Position numbers and translations under genes: made by a program
Notes under the pieces: generated by a model
Told to the model about the DNA's origin: nothing
The model's input: the letters and a program-made list of their open reading frames with translations, nothing else
The model's database searches: none
Shown here: one piece after another, positions 16,770 through 25,193 of the stretch
How positions within the stretch are numbered: position 1 is the first letter of the stretch
Layout: the number at the start of each line of letters is the position of its first letter
Origin: an uncultured Tissierellia bacterium
Lineage (GTDB): Bacteria; Bacillota; Clostridia; Tissierellales; Peptoniphilaceae
DNA: 42,164 bases
Reading direction: 5' to 3'
NCBI GenBank assembly: GCA_902489145.1
Contig: CABTYV010000006.1
Span: 1 to 42,164 of the forward strand

Positions 16770-17991
16770 GCTGCTCCTTCTCTATCACTTCAATCCTGTA
16801 GTCGTACGCTTTTCCCTCCAGCTGGTAAGCCTGATGAAGGAAAAGCTCCGCCTCAGGCAAAAGTACTTGTCCGGATGCATCCAATAGCTGCCAGGATAAA
16901 TCCTCCTTCCTGGCCGCCTTATTCGCTAACTCATTGAGCAATCGCTCATACACCGCGCCGGAGTGTTCGATCAAGCGACCCAGGAGGCGCCTTTGTGTTT
17001 GAATTTTCCGGCGAATCACATCCTCGGCCCGGGCCATTTGCTGCTGCAGGTGCGTGCGCTTCTGGAGCAGGCTGAGCTTGGGATCGGCTTGATCGATGCG
17101 CCGACGGAAACGAAGCAGGGCATAGCGAAGGGTTGAGAACCTGCCTTCCATGATGCGATCTGCCTTGTGATGCAAAAAATCAATTTGTTGGTAAAGAGAA
17201 AGGCGTTCGGGTGTGATCAGGCTAGCCGCCTCCGTAGGCGTAGACGCCCGGGCATCTGCCACCAGATCGGCCAGACTGTCATCCACCTGATGACCAATCG
17301 CTGTTACGATTGGGACAGGACAGCCTGCCAGGGCCCGTACCAAGGGCTCTTCATTAAAAACCGAAAGATCTTCGTTCGACCCTCCTCCTCGTGCCAAAAC
17401 GATGACATCCAAGGGCCTTTTTTGATGAAAGATCAGCAGGGCATCAAGCGCCCGTACCAGATCCTTCAAAGCCTCCTGCCCCTGCACAAGCGCCCCGGAG
17501 AAGGTAACCTCGACCAGTGGATATCGCAAGTGGAGCTCATTTGCAAAATCGTGTAATACAGCCCCCTTGGGAGAGGAGATCAGGCCAATACGCCTGGGAT
17601 AGGCGGGCAGGGGACGCTTCCTTTCCTTCTGGAAGAGGCCTTCTGCAGCCAGTTTTTTTTTCAAAGCAAGCAGCTTTAAAAGGCGGGCCCCCTCCCCCAT
17701 TGGGCTCACCTGGGAGATGCGAATCTGATAGGTGCCTGCTTGTTTATACAGGGCCAGTCGGCCTTCAACCACCGCCTCCATCCCTTCGGTGAGTAAGGAA
17801 CGATCCAGATTCGAATCAAAAGAGACACAATGGATCAAGGCCTGATCATCTATTAAATCAAAATAGACAAAACGAGCCTTTTTTAAATTGACCACCTGGC
17901 CCTGAATGCGCAGTCGCTGGAAAAAAGGCTCCATCAGAAGGGTTCGTTCCAGATACTGAGTGACCTGGCTAACAGAAAAAATCTGATTCAT
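16750..17991 (-). CDS. xseA: Exodeoxyribonuclease VII large subunit
   Basis: XseA is the catalytic subunit of exonuclease VII. An N-terminal OB-fold binds DNA (residues 1-100, SVSQVTQYLERTLLMEP and GQVVNLK). The catalytic domain carries RIGLISSPKGAVLHDF, VIVLARGGGSNEDLSVFNEEPLVRAL and PIVTAIGHQVDDSLADLVADARASTPTEAA, and a coiled coil follows. Length is 413 residues, normal. Its ATG overlaps the nusB stop (ATGA), and it overlaps xseB at its end. Confidence 0.97.
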   Translation of the reverse strand: MNQIFSVSQVTQYLERTLLMEPFFQRLRIQGQVVNLKKARFVYFDLIDDQALIHCVSFDSNLDRSLLTEGMEAVVEGRLALYKQAGTYQIRISQVSPMGEGARLLKLLALKKKLAAEGLFQKERKRPLPAYPRRIGLISSPKGAVLHDFANELHLRYPLVEVTFSGALVQGQEALKDLVRALDALLIFHQKRPLDVIVLARGGGSNEDLSVFNEEPLVRALAGCPVPIVTAIGHQVDDSLADLVADARASTPTEAASLITPERLSLYQQIDFLHHKADRIMEGRFSTLRYALLRFRRRIDQADPKLSLLQKRTHLQQQMARAEDVIRRKIQTQRRLLGRLIEHSGAVYERLLNELANKAARKEDLSWQLLDASGQVLLPEAELFLHQAYQLEGKAYDYRIEVIEKEQHGREKL

Positions 17992-18380
17992 GCCTGCCTC
18001 GCAATTTGCGAAAGGACCCCATTGATAAAGCGATAGGATTGAGCATCTGAGAAGCGCTTGGCAATCTCGACCGACTCATTGATCGTGACCGATACCGGAA
18101 TAGAATCATTGAAGCGAATCTCGCAAGTCGCTATCTGAAGAATCGCCTTATCAATCGGATTGAGTCGATCCAATGACCAGCCGATCAGGGCTGCTTCAAT
18201 CGCCTGGTCAATTTCCCTTCGATGGTCCCGTAGCTGTTCCAGCGTCCCCTTCAAATAGGCATTTTGAGCTGGTAGTTCATGGCGCGTCAAGAGGATTTCC
18301 GGGTCAAAATCAGGCTCTTTTTTGATCGCCAGCTCATAGGCTAGCTTGACGAGCCATTCTCTTTGTTCCGCTCTTTTCAT
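17988..18380 (-). CDS. nusB: Transcription antitermination factor NusB
   Basis: NusB binds boxA RNA with S10 (NusE) and promotes rRNA antitermination. The protein is all-helical, 130 residues, with the conserved C-terminal pattern WSLDRLNPIDKAILQIATCEI, PVSVTINESVEIAKRFSDAQSYRFINGVL. In most Clostridia spoIIIAA-AH and an Asp23/AmaP gene separate efp from nusB; here nusB follows efp after 24 bases. The ribosome site is GGAGG just before the ATG, and its stop overlaps the xseA start. Confidence 0.96.
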   Translation of the reverse strand: MKRAEQREWLVKLAYELAIKKEPDFDPEILLTRHELPAQNAYLKGTLEQLRDHRREIDQAIEAALIGWSLDRLNPIDKAILQIATCEIRFNDSIPVSVTINESVEIAKRFSDAQSYRFINGVLSQIARQA

Positions 18381-18404
18381 CCCTCCTGCGCCCCTTTCCT
18401 TTGA

Positions 18405-18962
18405 TTAAACACGCGACAGATAGGCGCCTGTCCGAGTGTCAATTTTGATTTTATCGCCAATATTGACAAAGAGTGGCACGTCGATCACGGCTCCGGTTTC
18501 AACCGTAGCGGGCTTGTTGGCGTTCGTTGCGGTGTTGCCTGCGACGCCCGGTTCGGTTTGCGTCACCTCAAGCTCGACGAAGTTATCCGGCCGGATGCTA
18601 AACGCCTTGCCCTGGTAAAACTGCATGGTGGCGTTATCCCCTTCCCGGATAAAACGCATGGCATCGGCCACCAGGCTCTCTTCCAGGGGGATCTGTTCAT
18701 AGGATTCGGGATCCATAAAGTAGTATAGATTACCGTCCTTGTAGAGAAACTGCATGACATTGGTCTCAATCCGGGCTTCCTCGAACTTGTCATTGGGGTT
18801 AAAGGTCACTTCCTTTGAACCGCCGGACATCACTGAACGAATTTTGGAACGAACGAAAGCCGCCCCCTTACCCGGTTTCACATGTTGGAAGTCCACGATC
18901 TCATATACATCGCCCTCGTATACAAAGGTGGTTCCCTTTCTTAGATCATTCGCTGAAATCAT
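18405..18962 (-). CDS. efp: Translation elongation factor P
   Basis: EF-P relieves ribosomes stalled at polyproline. The 185-residue protein has the three beta-barrel domains of the family: MISANDLRKGTTFVYEGDVYEIVDFQHVKPGKGAAF, with the modifiable loop lysine in KPGKG near residue 32, and the C-terminal TNANKPATVETGAVIDVPLFVNIGDKIKIDTRTGAYLSRV. The modification type is not visible from the window. AGGAGG lies upstream of the ATG, and a sigma-A-like promoter lies 30-60 bases upstream. It is the first gene of the 16-gene run ending with ispH-rpsA. Confidence 0.97.
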   Translation of the reverse strand: MISANDLRKGTTFVYEGDVYEIVDFQHVKPGKGAAFVRSKIRSVMSGGSKEVTFNPNDKFEEARIETNVMQFLYKDGNLYYFMDPESYEQIPLEESLVADAMRFIREGDNATMQFYQGKAFSIRPDNFVELEVTQTEPGVAGNTATNANKPATVETGAVIDVPLFVNIGDKIKIDTRTGAYLSRV

Positions 18963-18994
18963 AACTACCTCCTAAAAATTCAAACTCTCTCTCT

Positions 18995-19023
18995 ATTATA
19001 ACAACGTACTCATGAATATACAA
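18995..19023 (-). promoter_or_regulatory. Sigma-A-like promoter for efp and downstream genes
   Basis: On the minus strand TATAAT (18995-19000) is a perfect -10. TTGTAT (19018-19023) is a partial -35 at 17-base spacing. A GAGAGAGAG tract follows the -10 where transcription would begin, then AGGAGG and the efp ATG at 18962. It lies in the 95-base gap after comM. Confidence 0.7.
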
Positions 19024-19057
19024 CAAAAATAAGGGACTTTCATGCATAAAATTTCAT

Positions 19058-20536
19058 TTACCGTGCCCAATAGGTAAAACGCCCTCTGCGATATTGAAAG
19101 GCTTCGGCCAGATGATCCGCCTGAATCTCGGTCTGTTCTTCCAGGGCCGCCAGGCTTTGTCCCAGCGCCTGAAGCGATTTTTGAGACCGACTGGACAGGA
19201 CATAGTGACGGGAGAGCGTCTGAAGAAGGTTTTCTGCTGGTCCTGTCATCACAAAATGGCCGGAATTTTCTTTTAAAAACTGCTGTCCCTTGACCACCTG
19301 AGCCCGCATCTCCTGACTAGAAAGAGGGGGCGGCCCCGCTTTTCTGAGCTCTGTTTCAGTCACCTCCAGGATAAGGTCAAATCGGTCTAAAAGCATTTGG
19401 GGAATACGCCTGCGATAGGCCAAAATCTCACGGCTGCTGCAGGTACATTCATGTCGTGGGTCTCCATCGAATCCGCAGGGACAAGGGTTCATGGCAGCGG
19501 CCAGCAGAAAATGGGCGGGGTAGGTTCGGCACTTATGAGCGCGGCTGAGTGTCACTTTTTTTTGATCCAAAATCAAACGAAGGGCATCCAGACAGGCCGT
19601 TGAAAACAAGGGCAGTTCATCTAAGACCAGAACGCCTCCGTGCGCGCTTGTGCAGGCGCCCGGCGTGATGGGATTGCCCCCGCCTACTAATCCAGCCCTG
19701 GTAATGGAATAATGGGGCGCAATCAGCGGACGTTTATGCGAGCGCATTCCTTTTTCCTCTGCCCCCATTATGGAGCGGATCCCCATCACCTCCCGCAAGA
19801 GCTGGCCGGAAAGAGGGGGCAATATTCCTGAAAAGCGGTGAAGGGCCATCGACTTTCCTGCTCCAGGCGGACCGATCAAAAGTAGGGAATGTTGACCTAT
19901 CGCTGCCAGCACCATCGCTTTTTTTAGGAGCTGCTGACCGACCATTTCAGAAAAATCTACTGCCTCGCCCTCCCCCTCCGCTTCTTCCGTTGCCATTTTC
20001 TCCTCATAGCGAACAGGCAGGAGGGTGGGATCCCCACGCAAATGCGCCAGCAGATCTTTTAGATGATGAATCGGATAGATCAGAGGGCTTTTTAAACAGG
20101 CGCAGGAGCGCGCCTGATCGGCCGGCACATAGACGGTCTGGATGTCTTCCTTTAGTCCCATCACCATCTGCAAGCAGCCGGGAACTGAGCGCAGGCTCCC
20201 GTCCAGCCCCAATTCCCCGATAAAGGCCGCTCCTTCCAGGCGTTTGGGGCTGACTAGCCCCTGGCAGGCGGCCAGGGCAATGGCAATCGGCAGATCCCAT
20301 TGCGTGCCGGTTTTCCTTTCATCGGCCGGATACAGATTCACTACAAGTTTTCCGGGTGGCAGGGGCATTCCGCAGGCCTGCATAGCGGCCCGGATCCGAA
20401 TGCGCGCTTCTAAAATAGAAGGCCCTGCAAGACCTACAATATAAAAAGCGGAGAACCCTCGAAGGTTCTCCGCTTCTACCCGGACCAGGCTACTTTCCAG
20501 TCCATTTAAATGAGCCGTAATGGTGCGTCCGATCAT
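19058..20536 (-). CDS. comM: YifB/ComM family Mg chelatase-like AAA ATPase
   Basis: ComM-type hexameric helicases promote branch migration during natural transformation in some bacteria; in Clostridia the role is not established. The N-terminal domain has the family pattern LVRVEAENLRGFSAFYIVGLAG and VVNLYPADERKTGTQWDLPIA. The AAA module has Walker A GPPGAGKSMAL near residue 222 and Walker B GGVLVLDELPLF. The arginine-rich end contains the cysteine cluster NPCPCGFDGDPRHECTC and RRRIPQMLLDRFDL. The 492 residues are a full-length protein. AAAGGAA precedes the ATG. It is the last gene of lspA-ung-rluA-comM. No hairpin terminator is visible after it. Confidence 0.94.
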   Translation of the reverse strand: MIGRTITAHLNGLESSLVRVEAENLRGFSAFYIVGLAGPSILEARIRIRAAMQACGMPLPPGKLVVNLYPADERKTGTQWDLPIAIALAACQGLVSPKRLEGAAFIGELGLDGSLRSVPGCLQMVMGLKEDIQTVYVPADQARSCACLKSPLIYPIHHLKDLLAHLRGDPTLLPVRYEEKMATEEAEGEGEAVDFSEMVGQQLLKKAMVLAAIGQHSLLLIGPPGAGKSMALHRFSGILPPLSGQLLREVMGIRSIMGAEEKGMRSHKRPLIAPHYSITRAGLVGGGNPITPGACTSAHGGVLVLDELPLFSTACLDALRLILDQKKVTLSRAHKCRTYPAHFLLAAAMNPCPCGFDGDPRHECTCSSREILAYRRRIPQMLLDRFDLILEVTETELRKAGPPPLSSQEMRAQVVKGQQFLKENSGHFVMTGPAENLLQTLSRHYVLSSRSQKSLQALGQSLAALEEQTEIQADHLAEAFQYRRGRFTYWAR

Positions 20537-20563
20537 ATAAATTCCTTTCTGATCACTCGTTTT

Positions 20564-21532
20564 TTAAAAGAGAAATGCGTCAGGATCTTCTTTTGGCTCC
20601 TGGATGCCCAGCTTGGATAAAAGGGCTTGAAACTCCGGATCGAGCGGAGCAAAAAAAATCATCGGTTGGCCACTTCGCGGGTGGGCAAAGGATAGCCCCC
20701 AGCTGTGGAGGAGCTGGTGAGTGGTTTGAAAGCGCTGCTTTCGAAAACCATAGAGTCCGTCCCCAATCACCGGATGGTGGGCATCCGCCAGATGAACTCG
20801 GATCTGGTGGGTGCGGCCCGTTAGAATATTGACCTTGACCAGGCTTGCCTTCTCTCCCCGGGATAGGCAGGTAACCCGGCTGATGGCTTCCTTCCCTCCA
20901 CCAATCACGCATCTTTTTTGGGGATTTTTGGGATTCCGGCCGATGGGCTGATCAATGACCACCAGGTCCTCCGGCCAGGCCCCCTCCACCAGGGCCAGGT
21001 AGAGCTTCTGAACCTGCCGGTCGCGGAAGGCGCGTCCCAACACCTCCTGGGCCAAATCGGTCTTACAGATGATCAAGCCACCGGAGGTTTGGGCATCCAG
21101 GCGGTGAACAATGCCGGGCCGGTCGGCTTCGGTCCCCTTGGAAAGGGGCATCCCCTCCTTTTGCTGTCGATATAGGAGGGCATTGACCAGGGTGTTCGAA
21201 CGCACTTGATCCGTAGGGTGGACCACTTGTCCCGCCTGCTTGTTGATGATCAGCAGGTCCTCATCCTCATAGAGGATGTCCAAGGGCAGGGCTTCTGCTT
21301 GCAGCGGTGTTTTCTCAAAGAAAGAAAGTTGAATTTTAATGCGATCCGTCTCATCGGGATGAAAGGAGGGCTTGACCTTTTTTTGGTTGACCAGGACGGC
21401 TCCTTCCTCCACGGCCTTTTGAATCTGACTGCGAGAAATCGAAGGAAAATGACTGGACAAAATCCGATCTAGTCGCTTTCCCAGCTCTGTGGGATCCGGT
21501 TCAACGAGCGTCCATATTGGATTTTCTTCCAT
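20564..21532 (-). CDS. RluA family pseudouridine synthase (RluD-like)
   Basis: This enzyme isomerises uridine in 23S rRNA. It has an N-terminal S4 domain (GKRLDRILSSHFPSISRSQIQKAVEEGAVLVN), then LDILYEDEDLLIINKQAGQVVHPT and the catalytic motif HRLDAQTSGG with Asp near residue 145, then LTGRTHQIRVHLADAHHPVIGD. The 322-residue length and S4 domain fit RluD, and a position after lspA is usual for this gene in Bacillota. The start overlaps ung by 32 bases; GGAGG lies ten bases upstream of the ATG. The exact rRNA target cannot be told from sequence. Confidence 0.93.
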   Translation of the reverse strand: MEENPIWTLVEPDPTELGKRLDRILSSHFPSISRSQIQKAVEEGAVLVNQKKVKPSFHPDETDRIKIQLSFFEKTPLQAEALPLDILYEDEDLLIINKQAGQVVHPTDQVRSNTLVNALLYRQQKEGMPLSKGTEADRPGIVHRLDAQTSGGLIICKTDLAQEVLGRAFRDRQVQKLYLALVEGAWPEDLVVIDQPIGRNPKNPQKRCVIGGGKEAISRVTCLSRGEKASLVKVNILTGRTHQIRVHLADAHHPVIGDGLYGFRKQRFQTTHQLLHSWGLSFAHPRSGQPMIFFAPLDPEFQALLSKLGIQEPKEDPDAFLF

Positions 21533-22205
21533 CTTCGGGCAGCCTCCAATCTATTGGGTCTTGTCCCTGCTCGACTAAAAATTGGTTGATCTTTGAAAAA
21601 GGTCGTGAACCAAAAAAGCCCCGATGGGCCGAAAGCGGCGAGGGATGAGGCGCGCTAAGCACGAGGGAGCGAGGGTTGGTGATGAGACCTGCCTTGGATT
21701 TCGCAAACTGTCCCCAGAGTAGGAAAACCAGCGGTTTGTCACGCTGCCCCAAGAGCGAGAGAATCCGGTCGGTCAGAAGTGACCAACCAATCCTGGCGTG
21801 TGAATTGGCCTCATGAGCCCTTACCGTCAAGCTGGCATTGAGCAAAAGGACCCCTTGCTGCGCCCAATAGGTCAAATCCCCATGTTGAGCTGGCAAAATC
21901 CCCAGATCTGCTTCCAGCTCCTTGTAAATATTGACCAGGGAGGGCGGCAGGGGGACGCCGGATCCCACCGAGAAGGCCAACCCGTTGGCCTGTTTGGGCC
22001 CATGGTAAGGATCCTGGCCCACAATGACCACCTTGCAGTCCTGATAGGCGACCCATTTCAGCGCATCAAAAATGTGAGCCGCTGGCGGGTAGATGGTATG
22101 GGTCTGGTACTCATGGATCAGCAGGCGCCTGAGCTCCTGATAATAGGGCTTTTGCCACTCCTCTGCCAAGTATTCATCCCAATCATTACCGATCCGAACA
22201 CTCAT
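21501..22205 (-). CDS. ung: Uracil-DNA glycosylase, family 1
   Basis: Ung removes uracil from DNA. The water-activating motif GQDPYHG is at residues 63-69 and the DNA-intercalating motif HPSPLSAHRGFFGSRPFS is near the C-terminus; LLLNASLTVRAHEANSH lies between. Length is about 234 residues, normal. A GTG at 22208 directly precedes the ATG at 22205; AGGAGG favours the ATG. It overlaps both neighbours, lspA by 20 bases and the pseudouridine synthase by 32 bases. Its insertion between lspA and the rluD-like gene is less usual than lspA-rluD adjacency. Confidence 0.96.
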   Translation of the reverse strand: MSVRIGNDWDEYLAEEWQKPYYQELRRLLIHEYQTHTIYPPAAHIFDALKWVAYQDCKVVIVGQDPYHGPKQANGLAFSVGSGVPLPPSLVNIYKELEADLGILPAQHGDLTYWAQQGVLLLNASLTVRAHEANSHARIGWSLLTDRILSLLGQRDKPLVFLLWGQFAKSKAGLITNPRSLVLSAPHPSPLSAHRGFFGSRPFSKINQFLVEQGQDPIDWRLPEDGRKSNMDAR

Positions 22206-22683
22206 CACCCTCCTCCTTTCCTTTTAAAGGCCCTCTTTTCCAATCACGTAAAAGAAGAATCAATAAAAAGAATATGGCCAGGGTCACAAAGCTATCCGCC
22301 AGGTTAAAGATGGGAAAGCGATAAAAGCCGAAATCGAAGGCAATAAAATCCACCACAAAACCATGCAGAAAGCGGTCCAAAATATTGCCCAAGGCCCCCC
22401 CGATCAGTAGTCCAAAGGCTATGCTACGGGGCTTGGTTTTGACCTCTACATTTCGAATATAGTAGCGGAGCAAAAACAAGCAAATCGCCAGGGCCAAAAA
22501 GGGGAAGATCGGTGCCAATGCTTGCCCCAGGCCAAACGCTACGCCCCGATTTTCCAAATAGGTCAAGCGCAAAAGCGGTGGCAGAAGCTCAATCACCCGA
22601 CCCTGGGCCAAATGGTGGAGCACCCAGTATTTGCTCAGCTGGTCCAATAGCAAGGCCAACCCACATGTGACGGCCAGAATCAT
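22186..22683 (-). CDS. lspA: Lipoprotein signal peptidase (signal peptidase II)
   Basis: LspA is a membrane aspartyl protease that cleaves the signal peptide of prolipoproteins after Lgt lipidation. Four hydrophobic segments are visible. Conserved blocks are NRGVAFGLG (46-53), GGALGNILDRFLHGFVVDFIAFDF with catalytic D112, and FPIFNLADSF with catalytic D130. The 165 residues are typical, with a charged C-terminal tail. AAGGAGG lies seven bases upstream. A terminator separates it from sepF, so it should have its own promoter within 22684-22769. A lone TAGAAT about 20 bases upstream lacks a convincing -35. Confidence 0.96.
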   Translation of the reverse strand: MILAVTCGLALLLDQLSKYWVLHHLAQGRVIELLPPLLRLTYLENRGVAFGLGQALAPIFPFLALAICLFLLRYYIRNVEVKTKPRSIAFGLLIGGALGNILDRFLHGFVVDFIAFDFGFYRFPIFNLADSFVTLAIFFLLILLLRDWKRGPLKGKEEGDECSDR

Positions 22684-22769
22684 TCCTCACCCTCCTTATT
22701 CTACCGGAGAACAGTGTCGACTGTGCTTCAAAAATCGCACCTGCTGTCGCAATTCGTCTCCATTCTCAT

Positions 22770-22805
22770 AAAAAAAAGGCACCCCGCAACTACCGGCAGG
22801 ATGCC
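22770..22805 (-). terminator. Intrinsic terminator after sepF
   Basis: A 10-bp stem (22778-22787 with 22796-22805, two G-U pairs that form only in minus-strand RNA) with an 8-base loop is followed by eight T on the minus strand. It lies 15 bases past the sepF stop and would end the rel-to-sepF transcript. The wobble pairs show that it serves the minus strand. Confidence 0.9.
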
Positions 22806-22820
22806 CCGTTTCGATCCCTT

Positions 22821-23336
22821 TTACAGCTGATAAGGAGATTCCTTTTCAACGGTCTCTTTGGTTTTTTTGTCCACCTGGACGCCCTTCGGGGTGAGGATAT
22901 AGATATCCTTCGTTACTTTTTCGATCTTACCATCCAGGGCAAAAAGCCCGCCATTGACAAAATCAAAAATGCGTTGCTTTTTATCCGGCTCGACCAATTC
23001 CAAATTGAGTACCACGGTTTTATCCTGGGCGATCGACTTGATCACCTTGGCCCCATCGTCATATTCGATTGCTTCGTGGATATTAATCCGCCCTCTGGCC
23101 GACCCACTCCCCATCGAGACGATATTATCTGAGCGTCTGGCCTGACTGGTGGAGGGAGAATAGGCAGGAGCGGTGTAGGAAGGAGCCGTATAGGGAGTTT
23201 CCGTCTTTTTCTCATAACCGGTGGCTTCCTTGTTGCCCTCTCGACCATAGTCGCCGTCATAATCCTCTTCGTACTCATCCTCATAGTATTCGTCCTCTAC
23301 CCCGACGAAGCTCTTCATTTTGTCAAAGAATCCCAT
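22821..23336 (-). CDS. sepF: Cell division protein SepF
   Basis: SepF bundles FtsZ filaments and tethers the Z ring to the membrane. The N-terminal amphipathic helix MGFFDKMKSFVG is followed by a very acidic tyrosine-rich stretch (residues 14-30) and a Tyr-Pro-Ser linker. The SepF core follows, with INIHEAIEYDDGAKVIKSIAQDKTVVLNLELVEPDKKQRIFDFVNGGLFALDGKIEKV. The 171-residue length is normal. It follows yggS by 9 bases. In many Bacillota yggT, ylmH and divIVA come next, but here a terminator does. Confidence 0.96.
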   Translation of the reverse strand: MGFFDKMKSFVGVEDEYYEDEYEEDYDGDYGREGNKEATGYEKKTETPYTAPSYTAPAYSPSTSQARRSDNIVSMGSGSARGRINIHEAIEYDDGAKVIKSIAQDKTVVLNLELVEPDKKQRIFDFVNGGLFALDGKIEKVTKDIYILTPKGVQVDKKTKETVEKESPYQL

Positions 23337-23345
23337 AGCTCCTCC

Positions 23346-24035
23346 TTATTTACTGGCTCTTTCCCCAAAAATCGCCCGGCCAATCCGCACCATGTTGGCG
23401 CCCTCTTCCAAAGCAAGCTCGTAATCGTGAGTCATACCCATCGATAAATGCTTCATATTGATTCGATTATAACCTAAATTTTTAATCTTTTCGAATAATT
23501 TTCTCATGTCACGGAAGTAGGGACGAACCTCCTCTGCCTGCTCAAAGAAGGGGGCAATGTTCATCAATCCCTCGATTTGAAGATGCTCCATTCCCTCTAT
23601 AAGATCAAGAAGCGCAGGCAGATCATGGGGGGCAATGCCGCCCTTTTGGGCCTCCCCTGCGTTGTTGACCTGGATCAGCCCATGAAAAATTACCCCTTCC
23701 CTCGCCCCTACCTTTTCGAGCTCCTGCACCAGGGAAGGGCGGTCAATGGACTGGATCAGGGCCAGATCATGAGGTAATTTGCGCACCTTGTTCGACTGCA
23801 ATTGCCCAATCATATGCAGGCGGGCCGGCGCAAACCATGCCTTCTTCCGTACAATTTCCTGGACCTGATTTTCTCCAAAATCTTGAATTCCATAAGCAAG
23901 CGCCTCTTCAATGGCCGGACGGTCCACATACTTGCTGACCGCAATCAGGTCAATATCGGATCTCTGATGGCCAAAGCGGCGAGCAGCCCGGTCAATCCGA
24001 TCGCAGATATCATCCAGTCGATCTCCAATCGTCAT
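23346..24035 (-). CDS. yggS: YggS family PLP-binding protein (PLP homeostasis)
   Basis: YggS/PLPBP proteins carry pyridoxal phosphate on a single TIM-barrel domain and balance B6 vitamers and amino-acid pools; no catalytic reaction is established. The PLP lysine is K35 in IDLIAVSKY. Other family blocks are DFGENQVQE, LHMIGQLQSNKVRKL, IQVNNAGEAQKGG, GLMNIAP and LSMGMTHDYELALEEGANMVRIGRAIFG. The 229 residues are full length. It has AGGAGG immediately upstream. Adjacency to sepF is conserved across Bacillota and Actinobacteria. Confidence 0.95.
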   Translation of the reverse strand: MTIGDRLDDICDRIDRAARRFGHQRSDIDLIAVSKYVDRPAIEEALAYGIQDFGENQVQEIVRKKAWFAPARLHMIGQLQSNKVRKLPHDLALIQSIDRPSLVQELEKVGAREGVIFHGLIQVNNAGEAQKGGIAPHDLPALLDLIEGMEHLQIEGLMNIAPFFEQAEEVRPYFRDMRKLFEKIKNLGYNRINMKHLSMGMTHDYELALEEGANMVRIGRAIFGERASK

Positions 24036-24043
24036 CTTCCCTC

Positions 24044-25180
24044 CTAATACGTTTTACCTTCAGCGACCTTCTTCGCTGGCAACAAAATTCGATCGAACGC
24101 CTGTAAGCTCTTTTGCTTGGGATCCGACTGTTGAGCCGCCACATAGAAGATGTCATCCTTTTTTCCCAGCAATTGGACCGCCACTTTTTGCGCTCGATTG
24201 GCCCGGTCCAAGCGGTAGCAAAAATAGCGTCCTTCTCCGTCACTTTCCACCGCATCCAGGGGAAGCTGAAAGGCATCCTGCTCTTTTTCGATCACCTGGG
24301 CCGAAACAAACCGATGCCCTGATAGCTGGTCAAAACCGGTCCGAAGGGAAAAGATGGCCAGACTCCGCCCGTCCGGACGAGTCACCAGACGGTCCAGATC
24401 GCCCATCAAACGCGTTTTCTTTTCTATGAGCAAGGGGTAGGTCTCTCCTGGCACCAGCGGACGCTCTACGAGCCTGGCCGGCAGATCGAGCGCCAAATAA
24501 AAGAGTCGATCCTCCACCCATTTTAGACCCGGTCTTAGCGAAAAGGCGCGGGCGTTTTTGATATTCAGATCCCCCGGCTCCAGGCTGAAAAGCAAGGCGG
24601 GTTGAAAGAGCTCCTCCAATCCGTCCACTTCTTTTCGGATGCGGCCAAAGGGTCCGGATAATAGCGCCTTTTGATCGATCATCCTCCTTAAATAGTTTTT
24701 TTCCATTGCCCGGTCCGATCGATAGGGATCCAGTACGCGCGCATGGTCCCCCAAAAGAGGATAGGAATGAGCCTCTGTTATGGGGCGGACCGAAAAAGAA
24801 AGCGTGTAATCAGAAAGGTCAGGATTTTTTTCAAGTCCATCTTCCTTTTTTTCGCGCCCATCTTCTGCCTCTAATTGCGAAAGCAGGTCTCGCGCACGTG
24901 ATAAACTTTGATCCGACAAGTTGCCAAGCTTGGTATAAGGGCGAAAGCGCTGGTCGATTGAAATTTTTTCAGTCTCCGGAACGGCCTCCTCAAAAAAAAG
25001 TGGCGCGTATTCAAAATAGAAAAAAGCACCCTGTCCTTTTTCTTCGCAGGTATAGGGTACCGCAGGCAGCAGGGTCCGGTAATAAGGCCTGCTCCTTCGA
25101 GCTACCAGGAATACGATCAAAAGGACCAGCAGCAGCAAAGAGAGCCCCACGATGGGTGCCTTGTTCCCCCTTTTTTTCAT
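24044..25180 (-). CDS. Membrane-anchored HlyD-like/periplasmic-adaptor-related protein of unknown role
   Basis: The protein has 378 residues: a short basic start, one transmembrane segment (about residues 9-26, IVGLSLLLLVLLIVFLVA), then an extracellular domain. It contains mixed beta-rich sequence, a helical part near residues 95-130 (LSRARDLLSQLEAEDGREKK) and C-terminal VETYPLLIEKKTRLM-like and VQLLGKKDDIFYVA segments. These resemble the barrel-sandwich and beta-barrel parts of HlyD-type adaptors. In Clostridia a gene at this spot, before yggS and sepF, is usually labelled HlyD family, but no ABC transporter lies nearby. Its place suggests a cell-envelope or division role; that is inference. 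AAAGGAG precedes the start. Family assignment is tentative. Confidence 0.6.
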   Translation of the reverse strand: MKKRGNKAPIVGLSLLLLVLLIVFLVARRSRPYYRTLLPAVPYTCEEKGQGAFFYFEYAPLFFEEAVPETEKISIDQRFRPYTKLGNLSDQSLSRARDLLSQLEAEDGREKKEDGLEKNPDLSDYTLSFSVRPITEAHSYPLLGDHARVLDPYRSDRAMEKNYLRRMIDQKALLSGPFGRIRKEVDGLEELFQPALLFSLEPGDLNIKNARAFSLRPGLKWVEDRLFYLALDLPARLVERPLVPGETYPLLIEKKTRLMGDLDRLVTRPDGRSLAIFSLRTGFDQLSGHRFVSAQVIEKEQDAFQLPLDAVESDGEGRYFCYRLDRANRAQKVAVQLLGKKDDIFYVAAQQSDPKQKSLQAFDRILLPAKKVAEGKTY

Positions 25181-25193
25181 CCTAGGCTCCTTT

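Noticed and set aside
22705..22725. Short inverted repeat ACAGT-ACTGT before lspA as an operator
   Set aside because: Only five paired bases with a 4-base spacer; it fits no operator I know, including the Gram-positive LexA site, and is expected by chance.
22684..22769. Promoter for lspA
   Set aside because: A TAGAAT is present but neither a matching -35 nor a TGn extension is found, so I did not annotate a site although a promoter is expected here.
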